Shown here in pieces: positions 1 through 11,750 of a DNA stretch of 64,000 nucleotides. How positions within the stretch are numbered: the first letter of the stretch is position 1; each line of letters opens with the position of its first letter. A program made the translations under genes and the position numbers. Below the pieces are notes generated by a model. That model saw only the letters and a program-made list of their open reading frames with translations. It was not told the origin of the DNA and ran no database searches. Source of the stretch: Prinia subflava (lineage: Eukaryota > Chordata > Aves > Passeriformes > Cisticolidae); contig NW_026960612.1 in NCBI RefSeq assembly GCF_021018805.1, forward strand, positions 620,001-684,000, read 5' to 3'.

Positions 1-241
1 AGTCACGCTGGAAAGGCTCAAACAAATTTGTTAACTTGTTTCAAATCTTGCAATATAAACTCACATAACCCGTCTACTGCAATTACAAGGTCAGATCAAC
101 TGTTCACCTTATAACATAATCCTTACTGCAATTGTATTTGGTTTCATGCTGCAAAACTGTAATTACTGTTTCATTTCTTAAATTATTAATTGTCATATGT
201 CATATTTCTCTTCTCACATTTTAAAGAAAAAAAGGGTGACT
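1..241 (+). mobile_element. 3' internal end of a mini-LTR element, truncated by the window edge
   Basis: This stretch is closely similar to 11509-11750, the sequence just upstream of the 3' LTR of the complete mini-provirus. It is AT-rich and encodes nothing recognisable. A polypurine tract (A/G run at 223-236) lies five bases before the LTR, as expected for plus-strand priming. The 5' part of the element lies outside the window, so this is a second copy of the 9493-12164 family. Confidence 0.8.
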
Positions 242-651
242 TGTGGGATTGCATTTTTTGGAAATGGTTTGCTCTGGCTCACCCTTGGAAAATGTATGGT
301 TTATCCCAAGTCTGTACCCTCCCTGCAGTATCCTGTATCTGTAACCTCATTGGCTGGAGAATGTTACCGCGCCCCTTTGAACCTCTCTGATAAGAATGCT
401 AAGGCAGAAGGCTCTGCCCCTCTTGCCCTTCTACCCCTGGAGGCGTCCGGACGCTCCTCTCTCCTCTCCCCCCCTTCCCCCTCCCCCCTCCCCTTTCCCT
501 CTCCCTCAGTGAATAAACCCTCACCTCATCAGCACCCCACCGGCATCTGAGTCTCCTTGCCTGCCAGCGCGGGAACACCACGACCTCAAAAGACCCCGGG
601 GGTCTCCGGGGGGCACTCCCTGGGGACCCCCCATAAATTTAAACAACAACA
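242..651 (+). mobile_element. 3' LTR of the mini-LTR element (copy 1)
   Basis: The LTR runs from TGTGGGATTGC to AAACAACAACA. The ends were set from the copies at 9493-12164 and 50896-52146, where TSDs fix them. It carries a pyrimidine-rich U3, an AATAAA signal at 512-517, and a GC-rich R/U5 with CCCCGGGGG-like tracts. No TSD can be tested because the 5' end of the element is outside the window. Open frames on both strands here are by-products of the C-rich U3. Confidence 0.85.
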
Positions 652-1475
652 TTTAAAGTTGTTTAGATAGTGGTGAGAGTTAAACCCTTTAAAGTAGATA
701 AATAACACTCTAAAAAGGTCAAGATTTTTTTCCTCTCTTCGATCACCTGATTTTGTAGGTTATAAACAAAAGGATTAGAATTAATTTGTCTAAATATAGT
801 AAAAGAGTGCAGATTAGTTTTTTTAGATAGCTTACTCTCCCTCCTTTCTGTTAACTGGTGTCAAGAATCAGCCACCAGAAGTCACACCTATATGTCTGTG
901 TGGGAGAATGTATATATGGGATTCCCAGTTTCCAAAGGTTTTTAAGATGACTTTGAAGACTGATGTGTTTTCTGCTAATTAGAACTGTGTGGGCGAAGCT
1001 CAGTGAGATCACCTTGAAGAGGCATGTGAAAGCTTGCTTTGTAGTTATTAACAATTTAGAAAGTTATATATTTCATGTGTAAAAAGATAAGTGTAGCTGT
1101 TTTTGAAAGCCTAAAATAATGAACACGGTAGTTACTCGTTTGTTGCATGGGAGGGTTTCTGTGTGCCTAGGTCGTTTTACAGGTATAAAGTCACTAAAGG
1201 TCTTACAACATCTTAGTATCCAAATAGAGTAATTTATTTGTACAAAAGCACATATCTGAAGGCATAAGAGTTCTGAGAGCGGCCTTATTCTACAATCAAT
1301 TATAAACCTAGGCAAACAAAGTCTAAACAAGACAATAACCAAAGCATAGAAATCTTAACACACACAACTCTAATGAGACAGCAAACAAAGCATAGAATTC
1401 CTAACAAGCAAAACTAGTAAGACTATAAGCAAAGCATATAATTTACAGCCTCAGGGTAAAGCAACCTCTTATTAC
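652..1475. other. AT-rich flank, no gene seen
   Basis: No coding, RNA or retroviral signature is recognised. Several short AT-rich open frames lack any recognisable motif. The only structure noted is a degenerate short tandem repeat near 1340-1440. Confidence 0.5.
1331..1442. repeat. Degenerate ~45 bp tandem repeat, about 2.5 units
   Basis: The motif CAAAGCATA recurs at 1340, 1386 and 1430, spaced 46 and 44 bases apart, each time in similar context with A-rich spacer. It may be part of the U5 or internal region of the putative minus-strand LTR to its right. Confidence 0.4.
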
Positions 1476-2364
1476 TGTCAGCGTTTTCAACCACTGGGAT
1501 CACACTAGCAGAGAGGAATCGATCACAAATTTCAGACAGGGATCTCAGCCACAGGGATCATGGCAACAAAAGGGACCCCAAAATTCCGAGCCAACTCAGA
1601 GCCCTCGACCGCAGGGACACGGGTACAATGGGAAATCCCGAACTGCACAGAGCTCCCGTCCGGGGATTGCGAGGGCAGTGAGGGCCCCGGGGTCCCTCCC
1701 CACGCAGAGTCCCCGGCTGTCTCGACCAGCGCTCCGGTGGCAAGTGCTGCAGGGGAAAAGGGGGAACCCCGGGGCCCAGGTCCCTTGGAGCGGGGACCGC
1801 GATGTATAATACCTTTAGAAACCCGTCTCGGCTCCCTGTCAAGGATCGTTCCTCAGGTTGCAGAAAATGGAGGTTGGATCGATGGATCGAATTGATCAAT
1901 CAATCGATCCCTCCAATCCACTGACCGACCCAGCGGCTTTTTATCCCAAATTGCAAAATGCATATTCATATTTTTTATCTACACACTAACCAATCTAGGT
2001 ACAATTCTAAAGTTCGTAAAACTACGAAAATCAGCATCAAAACCTACGCACATAGCATATCTATTAACGTAAAACTCTATCTTACTAGCATAAGGTTCTA
2101 CCTTGTTGTACATAAAACTCATACTAAAAATTATAAACAGTACCCTACTCTATTTTTGTTATGTCTGTACTCTATCACTAAGCCTGAAGCTGTGTCCTTC
2201 TACACTGAACTAGGACTTAGGGCATGAAAGACTTAAGGCTCAGGGTTAGATTTCTACTTTATGTATCTAAAGCTTTTATATATTCTAATTTTTCTAATGG
2301 TTTTAATTCTATCTCTGTACTTTTCACTCTCTGTGGAGGATCCATGGAAACATGGACTCCGACA
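1476..2364 (-). mobile_element. Possible LTR, minus orientation, unassigned family
   Basis: A GC-rich block (about 1560-1900) followed by AT-rich sequence is bounded by TGTCAGCG on the left and CTCCGACA on the right, i.e. TG...CA ends. Read on the minus strand it has an AT-rich U3, a TATA-like GATAAAAAG near 1945 and a GC-rich downstream part, the order expected of an LTR. No AATAAA and no matching TSD are seen. The paired open frames at about 1558-1899 on both strands reflect GC content. An unrelated CpG-rich segment is the alternative. Confidence 0.35.
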
Positions 2365-3638
2365 TGTCTAATTTAAAATTAGTCTTGTTAAACAAATTGA
2401 AGAGGAATAGATACCCACACTGAGCTCTCCACGCCTTTACTGCTAAGATTGTGACAAAGGTAGCTCATTAATGTTTGAAATAGTTGCTACCCTTTTAAGT
2501 CAGATTGTTGACTTAAGTATGAAGTAGTAATACAGCATTTGTGGGGACTGGCAATGTAGTGCAAGGAGTTTTTTTCTGCTGCTTAAGTTTTTTATATCGA
2601 AGCATGTGACCAGTAGAGTCCAAATAAAAGCTACTTATAAGAAGTAGTATTTGAGGGGTTGGAAACAAAATCTTTCTGCTAGAATAGTATTAGAATAGTA
2701 ACCAAATTCAAGGCCCTTGCTGAAAACTAGAAGCTGAAGACTAGAAGTTGTTTTTGTCAAAGGTTAACTTCTGCAAGTTGATTAGATGCACGGAGGACAC
2801 ACTGTGTTCATAATGTTGTTCAAGTCTTGTTGCACAGAAGTAGCTGTAAAGCCAAGCTAGACAGAGTTAGTAGGGAAGTTTCCCTCCCTGTAGTAAGAAG
2901 ATTAGAATAAAAATAAGCTCTAAAGTCTTTAAAGTCACATATGTGCCCAAGTAATTTACTTAGAAAGAATTATGAGCTGTGATTTCTCTGCGTTAGTAGC
3001 TACAAGGTTTTTTTTCTCCTTCTTCTTTTCTTTGTAATTCCTATGAACTTTTGTCTAAGGGGAAAAAGATTTTTTTTTCTTTTTTTCTTTTCTATTTACT
3101 GATTTCTTAAAGGAAATAGCTAGCATTGTGCCTTTGATATTATGTCTAGTGTACTTGCTCACCAATTTAGGAAATATAAATCCTAAAGTTGCCCTGATAC
3201 CTGTATTTCAAAAATAGAGAATAAGTAATTTATAAGAAGTAGCTTTTGTGTCAAGAATAGTTAATGTTTGCTTGGGGACCTTCAAACCCCGTATTTAAGT
3301 TGAATAATACACAAGAATGGGTGGCAAATACAGGAAGTTTGCTTTAGTTTAAAGAAAATAGTCATAGGTTAACTTGAGTTTTGTTTAGAAATAGAAGCTA
3401 AGTTTGTAGAAATTTTTTGTCTAGAGTAAAAAGCAGTAGGGTTAATGTTCTGAAAGCTGCACTAGATAAAGCTGTCTAGTTACTAGAGCCTGAATTTTAA
3501 AGTAACTCTTAGCCTTAGAAAACTTTCCAGTATTCTAAGTTTCAAATTTAAGCAATGCATAGTATATTACAGAGTATTTTAGTACTTTTTTTCTCTAGCT
3601 TTTGATGCTTTTCATCCAAAACAAATTAGTTAGTCTTA
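2365..3638. other. AT-rich DNA, no gene seen
   Basis: No long open frame, retroviral motif or RNA gene is recognised. There are short A/T homopolymer runs only. Confidence 0.5.
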
Positions 3639-3643
3639 CTACT

Positions 3644-4457
3644 TGTCTTGGTTTGAAAGACAGATATCTGCTAGGAAGGGGGCAGGACCTCTCTAGAGGT
3701 GGAGCAAATCTCCTCCCTCCAAACTATTCTAATTAAAAAAAATTAAAGGAGCTTTCAGACAGAGGTATGGGGATAGGAATAACAGTTCTTTACTAGTATA
3801 TATGACAAAACAACAAACTAACAACAACTACAGCATCAATAATAAACAGAACCAAGAACTTTGAGGGCTTTTCACAGAAAGCCTGAGACAGTTTCATCTC
3901 GATGCCCCTGCGGGACTCCGAGAGGCCGAGCTGGAAGGGAGGAAAGTCCCGGGCCGGTGGATGAGATGAGGAGCTCTGTGCTGGCAGCTGAAGTGGCAGG
4001 GGTGTCCCGGCAGGGCTGGGCAGTGTAGGGCTACAGAGTAGCAGGGGAACTTCAAAGCTCCGAAGAAGCAGCAGCGGTGGGGGGAGGGCTGGAGAAAGCG
4101 AGCTCAGGATTCCCGGGAACAGGAGCAGATGACGATAGATTTCCCAGGACGAGACAGAGGCAGAGTGAGGGCCGCAAACTCTTCCTGTAGCAGGGGGCAG
4201 CCTGACCGTCCTCCTTGGCGCTGAGAGCAAGAGTGAGCTCCCCTCCCCCAGATCTGTCTTTTTGCCTTTCCCAAAGCTCATCATCTCTCCCCTCTGAGGG
4301 ACACTCCCAGGGACTCAAAAACAATAGGTGTAGCCTTGTGCTGCTATGTCCGTCAAGTACTCCTTTTTGTTCTGACTAAGTAGTCATCAAGGCCTCTTGG
4401 AAACTTATGGGAAAAAAATTCTCTAAGTGAAAAAAACCCCAAATCTAACCCCCAACA
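3644..4457 (-). mobile_element. Solo ERVL-type LTR (814 bp) with 5-bp TSD
   Basis: The element runs TGTCTTGGTTTG...CCCCCAACA and is flanked by an exact 5-bp duplication CTACT (3639-3643 and 4458-4462). Its left 150 bases are the reverse complement of the R/U5 end of the ERVL LTRs at 46240 and 53385, including the shared AGTAAAGAACTGTT block. It therefore lies in minus orientation. A second copy forms 8878-12373. With one LTR and a clean TSD it is a solo LTR left by LTR-LTR recombination. The minus-strand open frames at 3793-4324 are U3 sequence, not genes. Confidence 0.85.
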
Positions 4458-4462
4458 CTACT

Positions 4463-5436
4463 CTTTTTACTTTCTTTTATATATATATAAAAGCTAAAGA
4501 ACTCAGATTCTCAACAAGCTATGAGAAGTGTCTGAGGTGATGCCATTTCTATAATAATCATGTAATATGTGTAAAGCAAGACATTGCTGCTAGTGTTATG
4601 TGTACCTTTTGTTTTTATTGCTTCTGTATGCTTAGTTTATTTTGAGAAATTGAGATACTACATATGTTATAAAAGATTAAGATCTGTCATTTGTAGAAAC
4701 AATTCTTTAGCTTTTCTATGCCTTGTTAAAATATTACCCAAGATTATAATTGAGATCTTAAATGTTATCTTGTTTAAATACTGATTTTACTTAAGTAGCT
4801 CTTCTTCATTACAAGCGTATTACCTAAAGCTAGTCTGTGGGATTATAAGTTGTCTTAATGCTTATTTACATATTGTATAACACCCAAGCGTAGATAAGCA
4901 CTTTTGGATGTATCAGAAATATATACATAAGTGTTGTTTGTCAATATTATTATTATAAATCTCATTTAATAAGAAGTAAAATTCCCTTTCTATTAGTACA
5001 AAAAGGAGATTCTAGATTGTGTTTTAAATTGTATTTTAAATTGTGTGCTGAATTGTTTTTGTACAGAACAGAGATTGTGAGTTGTGTGTAGAATTGTGTG
5101 ATAGATTATTTTTTGTATAGAGATGATGTGGGAATTATGAACTAGAAAAGCTCATTCAAATATTCAAATAGTCTGAATAATAGCCATAGCAAGCACTCTT
5201 CCTGAAAAGCATTTCTGTAGATTGTTCAAAAGTACTGTGCTTATTTAAATTTACATTGTGCATAGATTGTTAATTGTTAGATAAAATTGCAAGATTTTGA
5301 TTTACATATGATTAGATAAATTTTAGTAAGAGGTTACCCCCATATAACAAAAGTATAGTCTTTTCTAACCCCTCAGTTAGAGGGTTCCCCTGTTGTGTTC
5401 CTTTTACAACAGGTGCCACTGTGAAGAGACATAAGA
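4463..5436. other. AT-rich DNA, no gene seen
   Basis: T-rich sequence with repeated AATTGTGT-like phrases around 5010-5110. No gene is recognised. The right part may belong to the class I ERV that becomes recognisable after 5437, but I cannot set its left limit. Confidence 0.4.
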
Positions 5437-6741
5437 AGAAGTGAACCCGTGCCCCCAAAATTAAGGAGGAACTACATCCCCAGGAGGCCCCAAAAGAAAA
5501 TCCCGAGTCGTTTCTTCCCCAAGAGATTTGAAGATCCGTTTACATCGAGGACATAACAGCCTAAAGGAGCACAGAGCTATGACTTAGAGAAGTCCAGAGG
5601 GAAAACCTTTGTATCCACCTTAAAGAAAATCCAGAGTCGTTTCTTCCCCAAGAGATTTGAAGATCCGTTTACATCGAGGACATAACAGCCTAAAGGAGCA
5701 CAGAGCTATGACTTAGAGAAGTCCAGAGGGAAAACCTTTGTATCCACCTTAAAGAAAATCCAGAGTCATTTCTTCCCCAAGAGATTTGAAGATCCGTTTA
5801 CATCGAGGACATAACAGCCTAAAGGAGCACAGAGCTATGACTTAGAGAAGTCCAGAGGGAAAACCTTTGTATCCACCTTAAAGAAAATCCAGAAGGGAGC
5901 GAGTAATATTAAGAGAGACATTTTTGACCGTGTGATCGGTAGAGAAAACGGGAATCAATTAGATAACACCTAAAATTCATCAGGCAGAGGGAGAAAAAGC
6001 AAAAACATAGAAACCAAAATTTTGGTCCAAAAGGCTCCTGCCGCGACAGAACAGCTAAAGCCGTCTAAGAGAAATCACCTAGTAGATATGAGGCAGAAAC
6101 CAGAAAGAGGGTCTGGGCAACCTTTACCTGCTGTTTGAGAAGAAACAAAAACCTCGCCATTGGATGCAACCCAATGGGCGCTAGCATAAACAGAGGAATC
6201 AGTTTGTAGATCACTCTAATAATCATAAGCCTAACTATAAGCCAAATAAAGGGTCAGCATAATGAAACTGAATTTAGCCCAAGGTTTCCCAACATAGACG
6301 GCCCTGAAGCTAAAATTCAGTCCACCTTGGAGCACCCTCAAAAAGGAAATTTAGACCAGGGGATGAAATTAGTCAAAAAGGATTTCAACTGACAGACCCT
6401 ACCTAAAGATCAGTAGTCACAAATGCTCTCTTCATCCTCAGAAATCCCACTGAAAGGGACCTCTGAGGGGGGTTTAACATCACGCAGTCCAATCCATATA
6501 ACGGAAACAGGGATAAAGACCCACGAATTTCCAATTAATATATAGATAGAATTGAAAAAGCTAATGATAGAATTTGTGAGAAATAGCACCTGGGAAAACA
6601 AAAGAATTGAAATTTAGTCTAAAATTGAAAGTTGGGTAAATATGCAATCAGAAAGGGTAGACTGCCTTCTAAAGGGAGAAGGAGAAAATATGCCAAGTAT
6701 GGGAACATGAATTAAATAGTTAATAAAAGAAATGGGAGAAT
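5437..6741 (+). pseudogene. Decayed class I ERV internal region (env-side remnant)
   Basis: This lies directly upstream of the LTR at 6742 and ends in an A/G-rich polypurine-like tract, so it is the 3' internal part of a provirus. The stretch near 6153-6182 (CTCGCCATTGGATGCAACCC) closely matches the env leader of the class I ERV at 35490-35522, placing both in one family. All frames contain stops, and no 5' LTR, gag or pol is found to the left. It also carries a recent-looking tandem triplication at 5494-5880. Confidence 0.6.
5494..5880 (+). repeat. Tandem repeat, 3 x 129 bp
   Basis: Three head-to-tail units start at 5494, 5623 and 5752, each exactly 129 bases, with only about two substitutions between them. 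A fourth unit begins at 5881 but diverges after some 13 bases. The unit is a multiple of three (43 codons), yet every frame I read contains a stop. The units are far more alike than the decayed element around them, which suggests later unequal exchange or conversion. Confidence 0.95.
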
Positions 6742-7422
6742 TGTGAAAAATGTGAAATGATTAATTCATGTTCTTATAGTTAATTGAAAAACTATAAAAC
6801 TGTATAAATGTGTATTGTATAAAGTATATGTTTCAGGAGACCTTGTAGCAGTTGGTGAAATTAAAAATGTTGAAACAGCAGGCGCCACCCTAGAAACTCC
6901 CATTCAGAAAGAGACAAAAGGTTTACGGGAAAACCGGCAGCCTTCTGGAGCACCGGGAGGAGACCCATCAAGATAAGGTAGCCAAGTGATCCGCACCTCA
7001 GCTGACACCCTCACAGATCATCAGGCACCGTCATCCATATCTCAACCATTCATCAGCCATAAAGATCTATAGAAACTGGACATTAACATATGAACTGAGA
7101 AAAGAACTCTTTCCAGCCTGGTCAGAGAAACCCTTAAATTTGAATAGCTAGCCGGGAAACAAAAAGACATATGGAGAAATATTGCCGAGAGCAGAAAAAA
7201 GTGTATAAAAACCAAGCCCCGAACTGGGCAAATTTGTGAACCGTTGGGGGAGATAGCAGACTGCCAGGTTCTGTATCTCACGGTTCACCCTTGGCATTTT
7301 CCCGGGAAAAAGACTGTCAAGTATCTCCGCTGTTCGTAAGTTTATCGAAATTCTGTAATTCGATCTTTATTAATAAAACAAATTATTATTTTAATTGGAA
7401 TATCGTATTAGCATTTATAACA
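6742..7422 (+). mobile_element. 3' LTR of the decayed class I ERV
   Basis: The LTR runs TGTGAAAAATG...TTTATAACA. It has a TATA-like GTATAAAAACC near 7202 and AATAAA near 7372, followed by the AT-rich U5 ending typical of this family (compare 29296-29951, 44064-44711 and the inverted copy at 63222-63761). A purine-rich tract precedes it. No 5' LTR partner is recognisable. Confidence 0.7.
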
Positions 7423-8872
7423 TTTTAGCACAAGTATCTTTTTTTACTTTACATAAGCCTTGGTTAATTAATTCAAATGACGAGTCTACTTTTCATGGAA
7501 ATTCAGGGTAAATGTATTCATTGCTATACTGTTTAAGTACAGCAAAAAAGGCTCAGTGACTACAAAACAACAGAATCAGTTTTACTGTTTTATACTAAGC
7601 TGAACAAGTTTTTCTGAAACCAATGCTTTTTTTTTTTTTTTAATGGTAGATCCTTATGATAATTCAGGATATTCTAATTATTTCCTAACACCCACAATAT
7701 CTTCTGTTAAACTCTTTTTGATACCTCTTGGCAGGTAAGGAGTGTTATTTTCTTCTTTGTTGTGGGGGTTGTACTTTTGTGTTATGGGCTGGTATTTTGT
7801 GTTTACAGAGTATTAGTCACATTAATACAGTGGTACAGTGGTTCCCATGCAACTACTAAAAAAAGCAGAATTCAAAAAGATGTAAGGAATCCAGCTCAGC
7901 CAACATTTATTTACAAAGAAATACTCTCAACAGTCAAAAATAATACCACCTTGTTCTGACAAACTCTGCACAACCTTGCAATAAATACAATTAGCAAAGC
8001 CAATAACTGCTGAGGCCCATTGGTCACCTTGGTTACTTGAACAATGTTCTTCAACTTCAGCTGCTTTTATTAAATCTGTGTGGGCCAGTGCTGAAAGTTG
8101 AAGATCTGCCCTCCCCTTCTCCAGCCTGGGATCACCTTCCAGTTGTCCTCTTTCACTGCACTGCCCTTTCTCCCTTCCCCTCCCTCCCAAGCAGCAACCT
8201 GCTAGCTTTCAGCAACATCTGTTTCCTACTTGTTGCATGACCACACCAGAGGAGAGAGGGGATGTATCAGGAGATGGGCCAGATTGTCTCAGCATCATCT
8301 CCAAGTATGTCCTGGCAAAGATCCAGGGGAATCAATCTGAAATACACACTACATCAAAAGGCAAAGAGGCATGCTGGAGGCAAATGTGTCTCAATTCTCC
8401 TCTATCTTTTATAATAGTGGAGGGAGACAACTTTGATTGGGCAAAAAGGATGATACTATTTTTTGAGCACTACTGGATTCAATACAGCAAATAGTGTGTC
8501 TGTGGCTTGTTCACTTGGGCATAACTCAAAGTAGGGGACCCAGCAAGCATGGCTGTTGAGAGAGAAGTCGGACCACATCCTGTATTGAGAGTTGAATACC
8601 TCCTCATTGATATAAATCTGTCCATTTAAAAGCCAAGTTTCATTCCTTTGGTTTCAGCATTGGGAATAAAGCAGACTTTCACTCCAGAGTAGTTATAAAA
8701 CTATTAACACCACAAAATGTCTCTAACCAATTCCTCAATGTAGAATGACACTGACCTTGGCTCTCCACTTGTCAGGCTCAGTATAAATTGTTTTCCTTAT
8801 GTTCAACTTCCTTATAGTTGTGAAATAACTCAGTCTGGCTGTTTGAGTGATACTGGGCTAAAAAGTATCTTT
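7423..8872. other. Unique-looking DNA, no gene seen
   Basis: Short open frames at 7762-8494 show no recognisable domain. A pyrimidine-rich segment at 8110-8190 is the only compositional feature. Confidence 0.45.
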
Positions 8873-9492
8873 CACTGTGTCTTGGTTTGAAAGACAGCTG
8901 TCTGCTAGGGAGGGGCAGGACCCCCCTTGGGATGGAGAATTCAAATCCTCTCCTTCCAAATTATTCTAATTTAGAAAATTAAAGGGGCTTTCAGGCAGAG
9001 GTATGGGGATAGGAATAGCAGTCCTTTACTAGTGTGCCTAACAAGGCAAGTAAACAATAGCAACTACAGCATTAATAATAAACAGAACCAAGAACGTTGA
9101 GGGGCTTTGGTTTCACAAAGCCTGGGGCAGTCTGATCTCTTGGGACTCCGAGAGCACCAAGCTGGAAGGGTGGAAAGTCCCAGGCTGGTGGATGAGATGT
9201 ATCAGAAGCTCTGTCGGTGGTAGCTGGAGCGGCAGGGATGTCCCGGCAGGGCAGGGCAGTGCAGGGCCACAGAGTGGTGGAAAGCCTCAGAGCAGCACCG
9301 AAGAAAGGGCGGCAGTGGGACAGGGCCAGCGCGGCAGGGCAGGAAGAGGCGAGCTCAGGGTTCTGGCGCACACAACCAGATGGTGGTCAATTTTCCAAGA
9401 CCGAACGGGGTGGTAACAGCAAACTCGTGCAGCAAGCAGCAGCCTGGCAATTCTCTCTCTGATGCCCAGAGCAGGAGAGTGAAGCTGCCCCC

Positions 9493-9902
9493 GTGGGATT
9501 GCATTTTATGGAAATGGTTTGCTCTAGCTCACCCCTGGAAAATGTATGGTTTATCCCAAGTCTGTATCCTCCCTGCAGTATCGTGTATCTGTAACCTCAT
9601 TGGCTGGAGAATGTTACCGCGCCCCTTTGAACCTCTGTGATAAGAATGCTAAGGCAAGGGGTCTCGCCTACTTTGCCCCCCTTCCCCTGGAGGCGTCCGG
9701 ACGCTCCCCTTCCCTCTTCCCCTTTCCCCCTCTCCCCTTCCCTTCCCCCCTATCTCTGTGAATAAACCCTCACATCATCAGCACCCCACCGGCGTCTGAA
9801 GTCTCTTTGCCTGCCAGCACGGGAACACCCACAACCCCAAGGACCCCGGGGGTCTCCCAGGGGACCCTCCCTGGGAGCCCCCCACAAATTTAAACAACAA
9901 CA
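9493..9902 (+). mobile_element. 5' LTR of the mini-provirus
   Basis: It begins GTGGGATTGC (leading T lost) and ends AACAACAACA. AATAAA lies at 9761-9766. It differs from the 3' LTR at scattered positions, mainly in the pyrimidine-rich U3, so some time has passed since insertion. Confidence 0.85.
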
Positions 9903-10640
9903 GATGACGCACCAATGTCAGGCAACAGCACCAACGACCCTGAGACAAGATGGACCATGGTAACTCCGTTTCGGTGCCGTCTCCGGTGGAGCAGTCATTC
10001 TGGGCCACCGCGGCCCAGGGCAGCCCCTCCCCCACCGCGCAGAGACCTCGCGTCCCACCACCGCCGACCAGCCCGGCGCGGGCCCGGGTCCTGGCCCCTT
10101 GGGGCCCCGGCCCGCCTCGGCAAAGCGGCAGCGCAGCCCTGGCCCAGCGTGGGCCCGGGTGTCGGCGTGGTGGGGCTCCGGCAGGGCTCCAGTGCGGCCC
10201 CGGCGGCGGAGCGGCCCCGGCCCAGCGGGACCGCGGCGCGGGGCAGTCCCGGCACGAGCGGACACGTGGCCCCGGCCCTGCCGCGGCGTGCGCGCAGGCC
10301 CCAGCACCGGGAGAAGCCGCGCGGAGAACAGGTGCCCCTCCCCCCGCCTGGCAACAGCGGCAAGAAGAGCCCCGCACACCGTCGAGCGAGCCCGAGCAGC
10401 CAACGCCCCTGGACAGCAGCGAAAAGAACTCAGCGAGACAGCAATCAGAGAAGGAAAAAGCAGTCTTCAACTGTGCCCAAGCCTCGCACCTTTCAAAACT
10501 CGGTTCTGTAAATTGTGTAACCTCCTTCCTTACCCTTACCCCCTCCTCCCCTCGCTGCTCCTTCTCCCTAACCCTATTTCCCTTAACAAAGCCCCGAGAG
10601 TTAACACCTTCCTGCTAAACCCGGCACGGCATGGCTAGTG
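9903..10640 (+). other. GC-rich internal leader with long overlapping open frames
   Basis: This block is strikingly GC- and CpG-rich against an AT-rich surround. Open frames of 161-230 codons exist on both strands in several frames, which is what high GC alone produces, so I do not call a gene. The longest plus-strand frames are 9950-10618 (222 codons, Pro/Ala/Arg-rich) and 9915-10511 (198 codons). Neither has a zinc knuckle, protease motif, signal peptide or other domain I recognise. It could be a structured packaging leader, a captured host CpG-rich exon, or a degenerate gag start. Confidence 0.5.
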
Positions 10641-11508
10641 CCATGTGTGCTGTGACCGCATGGCCACCATGGCCACGTGCCCTCAGTCCCATCTTCCGCT
10701 TTCCAAGTGCCACAAGGTAAACGCTAAGAAACCAAACCCAAAGCTAAAGTGAATTTGTAATACCAGTTTTACAGCCTTGTATAATTGTTAATGCTACTTT
10801 GATTCCCTTTCCCTGTTTTTCTGCCCCTGTCCCTTGCTGTTCTGGCCAAACAGCAGGGTGTCCCAAACCCCTCCGTTTCCTTCCCATCCCCATGAAGTAG
10901 TTTTACAATTATGCCTTTCTAGTTTTGTGTGTGTGAATATTGCAGATTCCCCTGTTTTCTGTTTTAGAAAGCAGAGGCCTTTTCAGGTCACAAGGGTAGA
11001 TCCATGGGAAGCAGTTTTTGAATTGTCTTCTTGTAAGGCGCGATTCAGTGGTAGACTACTGAATCAGTAACGCTTTTTGGGTTTATGCTGTCCTCAGTTA
11101 GTTCTGAGGGTGATTGATAACCTAAATTGGTGTCTGAGAAAGTATTTGGCGGTTTTTGTAGTTTTTTTCTTTTGTTTTTCTTTTGATGACCTAAAACTGG
11201 GGGTCTTTTGTTAGGTCTCTGATACTTCTGGTGCAAGTATGGACGAAAAAAAACCCCAGTGGGTACATATGGACAAATGTAAACAATTGCATGCAGAGTG
11301 TAGGTCCTTTCGGTTGAACCAGATGGAAAGTGAAAGGAGTGATTTGGCTCAGATCCGTGGGTGAGAATCTGAGGCCGTGTGTGGAGCCCGGGGAACTCCA
11401 CATGATTTTCCTGTTCCTAGAGTGGGAGCAGAGGTCAGCGCCTTAGCCTAAACTGGGCACTGTGGTGGTCTGAAAAGCCAGTTGGAAAAGGCTAGACACT
11501 ATTAGGCC
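10641..11508 (+). other. 3' internal part of the mini-provirus
   Basis: AT-richer sequence with T-rich runs, little coding potential and no retroviral motif. It joins the GC-rich leader to the 3' end conserved between copies (11509 onward). A 41-codon frame at 11239-11364 is listed separately. Confidence 0.5.
11239..11364 (+). CDS. Small open frame, 41 codons, unrecognised
   Basis: It starts MDEKKPQWVHMDKC, ends in TGA and is rich in charged residues and Met (three). The composition looks more protein-like than the surrounding frames. It lies inside the internal region of the mini-provirus. It could be a remnant of a gag segment or chance. I recognise no family. Confidence 0.2.
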   Translation: MDEKKPQWVHMDKCKQLHAECRSFRLNQMESERSDLAQIRG

Positions 11509-11750
11509 AGTCACGCTGGAAAGGCTCTACCAAATTTGTTAACTTGTTTCAAATCTTGCAATATAAACTCACATAACCCGTTAACTGCAATTACAAGGTC
11601 AGATAAACTGTTCACAGTATAACATAATCCTTACTGCAATTGTATTTGGTTTCATGCTGCAAAACTGTGTAATTACTGTTTCATTTTTAAATTGTTTATT
11701 ATCATATGTCATATTTCTCTTCTCACATTTTAAAGAAAAAAAGGGTGACT

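Noticed and set aside
3793..4324. Minus-strand frames of 163 and 90 codons
   Set aside because: They lie entirely in the ERVL-type LTR with TSD CTACT and correspond to U3.
9903..9922. Primer-binding site just after the mini-provirus 5' LTR
   Set aside because: The sequence starts TGACGC rather than TGG, so no tRNA could be assigned. A mutated site remains possible.
9778..10638. Long open frames (up to 230 codons) on both strands in the GC-rich leader
   Set aside because: High GC depletes stop codons in all frames. There is no domain, signal peptide or codon pattern favouring one frame, so none is called as a gene.
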